A stretch of 16,456 bases of DNA, from contig JAETSS010000004.1 in assembly GCA_021769545.1 (NCBI GenBank), positions 1-16,456 on the forward strand, given 5' to 3'. Every line of letters begins with the position of its first letter. Positions within the stretch are counted from its first letter, which is position 1. The notes under the pieces were generated by a model. That model had not been told where the DNA came from. It searched no databases and worked only from the letters and a program-made list of their open reading frames with translations. Both the position numbers and the translations under genes were made by a program. This DNA is from Eubacterium sp. (GTDB lineage Bacteria; Bacillota_A; Clostridia; Peptostreptococcales; Anaerovoracaceae). Below, one piece after another: positions 8,971-14,668 of the stretch.

Positions 8971-8999
8971 AGAGACGGTCTGTATTGACCGTCTCTATT
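8968..8999. repeat. Perfect 13-bp inverted repeat: terminator stem or operator
   Basis: Bases 8968-8980 pair perfectly with 8987-8999 around a six-base loop (core AGAGACGGTC / GACCGTCTCT). It lies 30 bases after the biotin carrier stop and 42 bases before coaX. What follows is TATAAG rather than a T run, although the stem itself ends in ATTT, so it could be a terminator of the decarboxylase operon. The left arm also overlaps the end of a -10 box, so it could equally be an operator for coaX. Confidence 0.7.
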
Positions 9000-9041
9000 T
9001 ATAAGATAGAACAAAAATTTTACAGAGCAAAGGAGAAGCCC

Positions 9042-9890
9042 ATGCTACTGGCATTTGATGTTGGAAACACTAATATAGTATTAGGTGTATTTAAAGAAGG
9101 CAAGATGATCACCAACTGGCGACTGGAGACGGATAACAACAAGAGCGCTGATGAATACGGTATGATCATCAGCGAACTGTTCAGGTATGAAGGACTCAAC
9201 GTGGAGGATGTAAAGGACGTTATCATCGCCACGGTAGTCCCTTCGGTGCTGTATACCCTGCAGCATCTTTCGCAGAAATATTTTCACAGGAAAGCGATAG
9301 TGATAGGCGCGGGGATCAAGACCGGGCTGGTTATCAAGTACGATAATCCCAAGCAGGTCGGCTCCGACAGGATAGTGAACGCTGTGGCGGCCCACGCCAA
9401 ATACGGCGGCCCCCTTATCATAATAGATTTCGGAACGGCCACCACATTCTGCGCGGTTTCACAAAAGGCCGAGTATATCGGCGGCACCATAGCACCGGGA
9501 CTCAAGATATCTTCCGACGCACTCTTTGAAAAGACAGCCAAGCTGCCTAAGGTAGAGCTGGAGGAGCCGGGTCATGTTATCTGCAGGAATACCATAAACA
9601 GCATGCAGTCGGGACTTGTGTACGGCCATATGGGCATGGTGGATTATATAGTCAAGAAGATGAAGAAGGAGCTGAGGGAATACAGCAACGATCCCGATAT
9701 AGAGGTAAAGGTAATCGCCACGGGCGGCCTTGCCACTATGATAAATTCGGGCATAGACTGCATAGATCACGTGGATAAGATGCTTACGCTGGAAGGACTG
9801 CAGCTCATATATGAGAAGAACAGGAAGTCAAAAAAGCTGAATCTCAAGGTGGACAGGGAAAGGTGCAATGAATATGGCGAAGACCTTTAA
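9042..9890 (+). CDS. coaX: Type III pantothenate kinase
   Basis: CoaX phosphorylates pantothenate, the first step of coenzyme A synthesis; the type III enzyme belongs to the ASKHA fold and is not inhibited by CoA. From ATG 9042 it has 282 residues. Marks are LAFDVGNTNIVLGVF at the N-terminus (phosphate loop, Asp-6), the GSDR motif at 107-110 with the likely catalytic Asp-109, and IIDFGTATTF with Asp-129. AAAGGAG lies seven bases before ATG 9042; an upstream in-frame start at 8985 would lie within the inverted repeat and lacks a site. The C-terminal tail is Lys-rich and overlaps the next gene by 23 bases. CoA supply fits the neighbouring acyl-CoA decarboxylase, though this may be chance. Confidence 0.95.
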   Translation: MLLAFDVGNTNIVLGVFKEGKMITNWRLETDNNKSADEYGMIISELFRYEGLNVEDVKDVIIATVVPSVLYTLQHLSQKYFHRKAIVIGAGIKTGLVIKYDNPKQVGSDRIVNAVAAHAKYGGPLIIIDFGTATTFCAVSQKAEYIGGTIAPGLKISSDALFEKTAKLPKVELEEPGHVICRNTINSMQSGLVYGHMGMVDYIVKKMKKELREYSNDPDIEVKVIATGGLATMINSGIDCIDHVDKMLTLEGLQLIYEKNRKSKKLNLKVDRERCNEYGEDL

Positions 9891-10848
9891 GATCGGAGAT
9901 TTTCAGCCGGAAACGCCTTTTGTACTGGCTCCCCTTGCGGGAATAACGGATAAAGCTATGAGAAGCCTCTGCGCACGGCAAGGGGCTTCTTTGGTTTATA
10001 CGGAAATGGTAAGCGCCAAGGGCCTGTGGTACGGCGACAGGAAAAGCCGTCAGCTCCTTGAGATAGGAGAAGATGAAGGCCCAGTAGGGTTCCAGCTTTT
10101 CGGAAGTGATCCCGAGATACTGGCCTTTGCGGCAAAGGAGCTTCGCAATGAAAGGAATGCGATACTTGATCTCAATGTGGGATGCCCCGTTCCCAAGGTG
10201 GTGAAAAACGGAGAAGGATCGGCGCTTTTGAAGAAGCTGGACGTGCTTTACGATGTAGTTTCCGCCATGGTGAAGGAAGCAGGAAAGCCTGTGACCGCCA
10301 AGATAAGGATAGGCTTTGAAAAGGGCACCAATACGGCTGTTGAGACTGCCCGGGCACTTGAATCGGCGGGAGTAGCCGCGATAGCCGTACACGGAAGGAC
10401 AAGGGAGCAGTACTATGAAGGCAAGGCGGATCGCGATGCTATCGCCGGAGTAAAGCGCAGCGTAAGGATCCCCGTAATAGGCAACGGTGACGTATTCTGC
10501 GGAAAGGATGCCGTCGAGATGATGGAGCAGACGGGCTGCGACGGAGTGATGATAGCCAGAGGAGCCTTGGGTAATCCGTGGATATTCAGAGAGGCAAACG
10601 CACTGTGGAAGGACGGCGTGACATTGCCGCCGCCAACCGACAGAGAACGCATAGACATGCTGCTGCAGCATTTCGATATGGTGGCGGAAAACAAGGGCGA
10701 CGCCATCGCAGTCAGGGAGATACGCAAGCACATAGGCTGGTATGTCAAGGGCATGCACGGTGCGGCCGCATTGAGGCGCAGGACCAACAGCATAACCGAC
10801 CCACGGGAAATGCGGGAGGTCATAAAGGGGATACTTCCCGGCGTGTGA
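9868..10848 (+). CDS. dusB: tRNA-dihydrouridine synthase (Dus family)
   Basis: Dus enzymes use FMN and NADPH to reduce specific uridines of tRNA to dihydrouridine. The 326-residue protein has the TIM-barrel family marks: FVLAPLAGITDKAMRSLC near the N-terminus, LNVGCPVPKVVKNGEGSALL with catalytic Cys-106, KIRIGFEKGTNTAVETARAL, AVHGRTREQYYEG, IPVIGNGDVF and GVMIARGALGNPWIF for FMN phosphate binding. Subtype DusB is the usual one in Bacillota, but the position modified cannot be told by eye. ATG 9868 and the in-frame ATG 9874 are both within reach of the AAAGG at 9859-9863, four and ten bases away. Overlap with coaX suggests coupled translation, and a terminator follows. Confidence 0.93.
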   Translation: MNMAKTFKIGDFQPETPFVLAPLAGITDKAMRSLCARQGASLVYTEMVSAKGLWYGDRKSRQLLEIGEDEGPVGFQLFGSDPEILAFAAKELRNERNAILDLNVGCPVPKVVKNGEGSALLKKLDVLYDVVSAMVKEAGKPVTAKIRIGFEKGTNTAVETARALESAGVAAIAVHGRTREQYYEGKADRDAIAGVKRSVRIPVIGNGDVFCGKDAVEMMEQTGCDGVMIARGALGNPWIFREANALWKDGVTLPPPTDRERIDMLLQHFDMVAENKGDAIAVREIRKHIGWYVKGMHGAAALRRRTNSITDPREMREVIKGILPGV

Positions 10849-10868
10849 TGGTGAAATGATAATATGAT

Positions 10869-10895
10869 AGAGGCTGATGAAGCCTCTTTTTTTTT
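10869..10895 (+). terminator. Intrinsic terminator after dus
   Basis: AGAGGCT (10869-10875) pairs with AGCCTCT (10881-10887) around a five-base loop and runs into nine T. A clear rho-independent terminator closing the coaX-dus unit. Confidence 0.93.
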
Positions 10896-10906
10896 ATTGT
10901 CGGCGT

Positions 10907-11126
10907 ATTTCTCCATTTATTTTAGATTCTTTGACTGTCGATGGAGAAATTTGGTTTTATGTAAACCATTTTCGGCAGGATTTTGCCCGCAAAGGTCCTG
11001 AAAACCCGATTTTTGATGCTCCATAGTCATTTTTATCGTGCATATATGCCTGTATTCCACTTTTTTAACGCCTGCCGGCAAATTTTTCTCCATTATTTTA
11101 TATGATTTTAGTCGATTGTGGAGAAG
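10907..11126. repeat. Nested inverted-repeat element in the intergenic gap
   Basis: About 220 bases hold four copies of a TTCTCCA/TGGAGAA box. ATTTCTCCAT (10907-10916) faces ATGGAGAAAT (10941-10950), and TTCTCCA (11086-11092) faces TGGAGAA (11119-11125), with the same 33-base offset in both pairs. The two outer units are also similar as direct repeats (both contain an ATTTTA stretch and GTCGAT). The inner arms can pair over long range: 10941-10953 with 11079-11093, and CGGCAGG (10973-10979) with CCTGCCG (11071-11077). A small hairpin, TGGTTT/AAACCA (10952-10968), lies inside. It may be a MITE-like or other dispersed repeat, or a structured RNA. No coding gene is convincing here. Confidence 0.6.
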
Positions 11127-11148
11127 TCTCATGAGAGGAGTTTACATA

Positions 11149-11205
11149 ATGTTAACAGATGCATCGGTAAATAATGCGGATCCCGCTTTTATACATACTA
11201 TGTAG
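11149..11205 (+). CDS. Possible 18-residue ORF or gene remnant
   Basis: AGAGGAG (11134-11140) stands eight bases before ATG 11149, which opens an 18-codon frame reading MLTDASVNNADPAFIHTM and ending at TAG 11203. A -1 shift near 11199 would extend it with YVVGTLMLCPDDSINAIKGQ to a TAA at 11253. So this could be a leader peptide, a tiny protein or a frameshifted remnant. No family is recognised and no promoter is obvious directly upstream. The remaining stretch to 11294 contains the palindromes GTCCGGAC (11224-11231) and AGCAT/ATGCT (11235-11246) but no gene. Confidence 0.25.
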   Translation: MLTDASVNNADPAFIHTM

Positions 11206-11294
11206 TCGGCACGTTGATGCTTTGTCCGGACGACAGCATAAATGCTATCAAAGGTCAATAAAAAAGTTTATGGGATTTTTTCTATAATATTATG

Positions 11295-11326
11295 TTGACA
11301 AACAATATTATATGATATATAGTATT
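11295..11326 (+). promoter_or_regulatory. Sigma-A-type promoter with overlapping palindromic operator (padR)
   Basis: TTGACA (11295-11300) and TATAGT (11318-11323) are 17 bases apart. Between and over the -10 box lies an inverted repeat, AATATTATAT (11304-11313), three bases, ATATAGTATT (11317-11326), matching at nine of ten positions. PadR regulators commonly bind AT-rich palindromes in their own promoters, so this is the likely autorepression site; that role is inference. Confidence 0.7.
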
Positions 11327-11369
11327 AAACATAAAATGATATTATACATTACAGCAAAAGGAGGGACGT

Positions 11370-11720
11370 ATGGGTTTTAAGATCGAATCGGGCCTGCTGG
11401 ACGCGTGTGCACTGGCGATACTCGCCAAGGGCGACACGTACGGATATGAGATAACGCAGTCCATCAAGCAGGCTATAATAGTTTCGGAATCTACCCTGTA
11501 CCCGGTTCTCAGGAGACTGCAGAAAGAGAATCTGTGTAGGACATATGACAAACCGTATCAGGGGAGAAACAGGAGATATTACTCCATTACCGAGGAAGGA
11601 AAGAGCAGACTGAAGGAATATCGGCTGCAGTGGCTGGATTACAAGATAGCCATCGACACGTTTTTAGGAGATAAAGACGGGGAGAACGAAGAAAATATTG
11701 GAGGCGGAGAGGATGAATAG
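11370..11720 (+). CDS. PadR-family transcriptional regulator
   Basis: A 116-residue winged-helix protein. It begins MGFKIESGLLDACALAIL, continues KGDTYGYEITQSIKQ, and has the PadR recognition helix SESTLYPVLRRLQKENL followed by the wing (YQGRNRRYYSITEEG) and a short C-terminal dimerisation helix. These are the usual marks of the small PadR group that represses membrane-protein or efflux genes in response to envelope or drug stress; the inducer is not known. AAAGGAGGGA precedes the ATG. Its promoter carries a likely operator. Its last eight bases overlap the DUF1700 gene, so the following genes form one operon and are probably what it controls. Confidence 0.92.
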   Translation: MGFKIESGLLDACALAILAKGDTYGYEITQSIKQAIIVSESTLYPVLRRLQKENLCRTYDKPYQGRNRRYYSITEEGKSRLKEYRLQWLDYKIAIDTFLGDKDGENEENIGGGEDE

Positions 11721-12345
11721 GAAGGAATTTATTGATAAGCTTCGCAGAGAGATCTCGAAGCTGCCGCAGGAGGAAATAGATGCGGCGATAGAATATTATG
11801 AAGAATATTTCGACGAAGCCGGACCTGAAAACGAGCAGGAGGTATTGGAAAGGCTGGGGAGCCCCAAGAAGGTGGCGGCTCAGATAAAATCCCAGTATGC
11901 GGTGCGCTTGTTCGACGAAGAAGAAAAGCCGACTGCAAGAAAGGGGATATCGGCCATATGGTATGTGATAATCGGCATATGCGCCGCACCCGTATCGATA
12001 CCTCTGGCAATAGCGCTGGGAGCTGTGGCCATAGCCATATTCATAACCGTCGTATGCTGTATTGTGGCAGTGTTTGCTGCTATCATCGGCTGCATAGCAG
12101 GCGCTGTGGGATGCATAGTGATGGGCATCATGGCGATACCGGTGGCCTTTTCATCATCGGTGCTGCTGGTAGGTACGGGCCTCGGAGCCCTGGGCTTCAT
12201 GGCAGCTATGGGAGTGCTGCTCTTCATGGGAGTAAAGGCTGCCACCAACGCCATCATCAGAGCTGTCAGAAGGCGAAACGACAGAAGGAACATAGAAAAG
12301 ATGGTGAATGCAAACGAACGCAGGAAATGGCGCTATCAGGAGTAG
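11713..12345 (+). CDS. DUF1700 (HAAS-domain) membrane protein
   Basis: The 210-residue protein starts MNRKEFIDKLRREISKLP, then EEIDAAIEYYEEYFDEAGPE and LERLGSPKKVAAQIK: the alpha-helical HAAS/DUF1700 domain found directly behind PadR genes in many Bacillota. From about residue 80 to 180 it is hydrophobic with Ala/Gly-rich segments, giving three or four membrane helices, and it ends in a basic Arg/Lys-rich cytosolic tail. ATG 11713 is chosen over TTG 11698 because GGAGG sits eight bases before 11713. Molecular function is not known; the fixed neighbourhood with PadR and DUF4097 suggests a membrane-stress sensing or signalling role. Confidence 0.88.
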   Translation: MNRKEFIDKLRREISKLPQEEIDAAIEYYEEYFDEAGPENEQEVLERLGSPKKVAAQIKSQYAVRLFDEEEKPTARKGISAIWYVIIGICAAPVSIPLAIALGAVAIAIFITVVCCIVAVFAAIIGCIAGAVGCIVMGIMAIPVAFSSSVLLVGTGLGALGFMAAMGVLLFMGVKAATNAIIRAVRRRNDRRNIEKMVNANERRKWRYQE

Positions 12346-12367
12346 GTATCATCAGTGGGAGGTGAAG

Positions 12368-13231
12368 ATGATGAGTAAGGGATTAAAAAGATTTTTTATC
12401 GTTTGTGCCATTGCAGTCGGTCTGGGGCTCCTGTTATCCGTAGTGGGATACGTTACGGGCGGCGTAAGGAATCTGGATAAAATGAGCGATAGATATGAAT
12501 GGTTCGATGTGGGATACGCGAATATGACCTATATGCAGCTTGATGAAGGAACGACCTTCGATGCGATAGAGGTAAAGGGCAGCGTGGATGTGGTAATATG
12601 CAGGGGAAACACTGAAAAAGCAAGGCTCCGCTTCGATAAGAATTACACGCCGCCGCAGCTTGAGGTCGTCGACGGAGTGCTCAAGGTATCGGCCGATGTG
12701 GGAGACGACCATGCATTGGTCAATTTCAGATTCGGAGATTCCATGCCGCTTGTCGAGATATACGTGCCGGAGGGAAAGACGCTGAGGGATATAAATATCG
12801 ACAGCGACTACGGTGATGTGAACATCGAAAACGTATCGGCAGGCAATATCAAGATAGAAGAGGATTATGGGGATATGGATTTCGTATCAGTCGACTGTGT
12901 GAGCCTGCGCATCATCAGTGATGCCGGAGATATAGATGCCGAAGATCTGAAATGCGGCGGCCTTTACATCGACAGCGATCTCGGAGATATAGACATCAGC
13001 GGTGAATTCACGGGAACTACGGAGATAAGGAGCGACTCGGGAGATATCGAGCTGGATACTGCTCTTGCAGAGGCTCTCTATTCCGTAGATGCAGATGTTT
13101 ATATAGGCGAACTCAGCATAGGCGAGAGCGAATACGACTATATGGATAAGCGCATCACCGTTGGGTCCGGAGAGAACCTCATAAAGATAGTCAGCGACTG
13201 CGGAGATGTGGATATAGGATTCGGGAGATAG
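12368..13231 (+). CDS. DUF4097-family beta-repeat protein, membrane-anchored
   Basis: A 287-residue protein with one N-terminal membrane helix (FFIVCAIAVGLGLLLSVVGY), then a domain outside the membrane rich in Asp, Gly and beta-branched residues. Four complete repeats of exactly 19 residues begin at Asp-147, 166, 185 and 204, each opening D-x-G-D (DYGD, DYGD, DAGD, DLGD), and a fifth DSGD starts at 223; DCGD returns at 277 near the C-terminus. This is the layout of DUF4097 (adhesin-like beta-helix) proteins encoded behind PadR and DUF1700 genes. GGGAGG is five bases before ATG 12368 and eight before the adjacent ATG 12371; either may start translation. Molecular function is unknown. Confidence 0.85.
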   Translation: MMSKGLKRFFIVCAIAVGLGLLLSVVGYVTGGVRNLDKMSDRYEWFDVGYANMTYMQLDEGTTFDAIEVKGSVDVVICRGNTEKARLRFDKNYTPPQLEVVDGVLKVSADVGDDHALVNFRFGDSMPLVEIYVPEGKTLRDINIDSDYGDVNIENVSAGNIKIEEDYGDMDFVSVDCVSLRIISDAGDIDAEDLKCGGLYIDSDLGDIDISGEFTGTTEIRSDSGDIELDTALAEALYSVDADVYIGELSIGESEYDYMDKRITVGSGENLIKIVSDCGDVDIGFGR

Positions 13232-13267
13232 AGACGATATATAAGGACATATCAGGGGGATGAAGCA

Positions 13268-13837
13268 TTGAAAATAATATACATTTTACTTACCAGATCG
13301 GAAACCGTACTGTCAAAGGCGGTGCGACTCATAACAGACGACACGTACACGCATATATCGATATCCTTCGACAGCAGGCTCCGGCTGCTTTACAGCTCGT
13401 CGAGAAAAAACGGCAGAACAATATTTCCTGCAGGACCCTGTCGGGAAAGCCTTACCAGAGGGTATTACAAAAGACATTCGCATATCCCGTGCGCCATATA
13501 TGCACTGCACGTGGAGGATGATGTCTATTACAGCGTAAAGAAAGAGGTGGGGAGGATAATATCCGATCCGGGACGATGCCATTTCAACATACTGGGCCTG
13601 CTGCTGTGCCATTTCAATATCCCGTTTCGAAGGCGAAGACATTTCTTCTGCTCACAGTTCGTAAGCGAGGTGCTCCGAAACGGCCGCGCCCTGGGTCTTC
13701 CCAAGGAACCGGCACTGATGCGGCCGGTGGACTACATGTGGCTTCCCGAGCTTACGCTGCTGTTTCAGGGACGGATAGACGAATATGCTAAAGCAGTGGA
13801 TATCAGCCGTGTACAAAATGCCGGACAGCCGGCTTGA
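13268..13837 (+). CDS. Permuted papain-fold (YiiX/YaeF-like) putative cysteine hydrolase
   Basis: The 189-residue protein begins at TTG 13268, with AGGGGGA seven bases upstream. It has DDTYTHISISFD, where His-29 lies on a beta strand, and HFFCSQFVSEVL, where Cys-128 opens a helix. The order His before Cys is that of the circularly permuted NlpC/P60-like proteins (YiiX/YaeF, LRAT-type), not of standard NlpC/P60 enzymes. Family members are thiol hydrolases or acyltransferases acting on amide or ester bonds; the substrate is not known. No signal peptide is clear, so it is probably cytosolic. It is 36 bases behind the DUF4097 gene, apparently the last gene of the PadR operon, and is rich in Arg (FRRRRHFF). 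A surface or cell-wall task is inferred from context only. Confidence 0.75.
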   Translation: MKIIYILLTRSETVLSKAVRLITDDTYTHISISFDSRLRLLYSSSRKNGRTIFPAGPCRESLTRGYYKRHSHIPCAIYALHVEDDVYYSVKKEVGRIISDPGRCHFNILGLLLCHFNIPFRRRRHFFCSQFVSEVLRNGRALGLPKEPALMRPVDYMWLPELTLLFQGRIDEYAKAVDISRVQNAGQPA

Positions 13838-13850
13838 GAAGGTGAGTATC

Positions 13851-13899
13851 AAAAAAAGCCATCCGCGTTATGATGTAAAATACCGCAGATAGCTTTTTA
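13851..13899 (-). terminator. Terminator between convergent genes, stronger on the minus strand
   Basis: Bases 13853-13867 pair with 13884-13898: AAAAAGC with GCTTTTT, ATC with GAT and GCG with CGC. Two C-A mismatches in the plus-strand RNA (13860/13891, 13864/13887) become G-U pairs in the minus-strand RNA, where seven T follow. It therefore fits best as the terminator of the GatD-like gene and could also serve the plus-strand gene. Confidence 0.75.
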
Positions 13900-13900
13900 T

Positions 13901-14668
13901 CTATATGCTTCTTTTGCAGTTCGTTAATCTGCTTTCCTTTTTCATAATAAAATTCTTTTTCGTTTCAAATGATTTTTCTTCAAGGGAAAAGTCAAAGCAC
14001 GATTCAGGAAGCGCTATCTCCTTGTTTGCAGCGGCAACTTTGATGATCTCCGCAGTGAGCCATGGATTTGTCACAAGTACAGGACCGAGGGAATTTGTAA
14101 AGAAGGAATTCTCTTTTTTGAAACCTTCAGCAGTATCCTTTCCGGTATTTCCATATCCGTAGGTCAGCTCTCCGAAGGTCTCCTCGCCCTTGTTAACAAA
14201 ATCCGCCATCTGGATCTGATTACCGATGATTTCTAAGCCGACACCATTATAGCTGCATTTGAAAAAGACATCATCGCCGTATACGGCTTCGTTTTCATGT
14301 ACATCAACGGATAAAATACCAAGTCCGTCGATGGTTGTTCCGTCTGTCCTTTTCACGGTATCACACCATAAGGCAATGGATGTCCCTGTCGCTATCAGAG
14401 GTCTTCCCGCGTTTACATATTCCTTGAAGCGTTCCCTGAGAGGTCGCAGATATTCAAGGATCACCGGAAAAGATGCTATCTCTCCGGGAGGACAGAAAAT
14501 TATATCGTAGTCCATAGGATCGAAATCTGTACTTTCAAAATCTATTTTATCTGTCTGCGCATCCAGATGAGACATTTTCACAAAACGCTCAAGAGCCAGT
14601 ATATTTCCTCGTTCTCCATGGAGATACAATGTATCGGGAAAGAGCCATGCTGTTTTTATCGTGTTCAT
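13901..14668 (-). CDS. GatD-like (CobB/CobQ-type) glutamine amidotransferase homologue lacking catalytic residues
   Basis: The 255-residue protein follows the GatD pattern: TAWLFPDTLYLHGERGNILA at the N-terminus (GatD proteins have YGDRGN), the hydrophobic strand DYDIIFCPPGE, the nucleophile-elbow region at 90-100, then LTYGYGNTGKDTAEGF and LGPVLVTNPWLTAEII, matching the family's GFGNNGEDxxEG and HGPLLPKNPxLAD. True GatD hydrolyses glutamine and passes ammonia to MurT for amidation of lipid II glutamate. Here the elbow reads IATGTS, so the Cys nucleophile is Thr-94, and NSLGP has Leu-194 in place of the catalytic His. Glutaminase activity is therefore unlikely. The ATG directly follows the MurT-like stop codon, with AGGAGG eight bases upstream inside that gene, so the two proteins are surely coproduced. 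About 45 C-terminal residues are charged and low in similarity to anything I recognise. Confidence 0.82.
   Translation of the reverse strand: MNTIKTAWLFPDTLYLHGERGNILALERFVKMSHLDAQTDKIDFESTDFDPMDYDIIFCPPGEIASFPVILEYLRPLRERFKEYVNAGRPLIATGTSIALWCDTVKRTDGTTIDGLGILSVDVHENEAVYGDDVFFKCSYNGVGLEIIGNQIQMADFVNKGEETFGELTYGYGNTGKDTAEGFKKENSFFTNSLGPVLVTNPWLTAEIIKVAAANKEIALPESCFDFSLEEKSFETKKNFIMKKESRLTNCKRSI

Noticed and set aside
11117..11126. Near match to a DnaA box (TGTGGAGAA)
   Set aside because: One mismatch to TGTGGATAA, and the sequence is explained by the repeated TTCTCCA/TGGAGAA boxes; no cluster of DnaA boxes or dnaA/dnaN genes nearby.
10917..11132. Reverse-strand ORF of 71 codons across the intergenic repeat
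   Set aside because: It coincides with the inverted-repeat element, so its length and composition follow from that repeat, and I recognise no protein family in it. It is better explained as a non-coding repeat.
13820..13833. GC-rich hairpin GCCGG/CCGGC just before the stop of the YiiX-like gene
   Set aside because: No T run follows within reach, and a better terminator lies 20 bases downstream; probably codon content.
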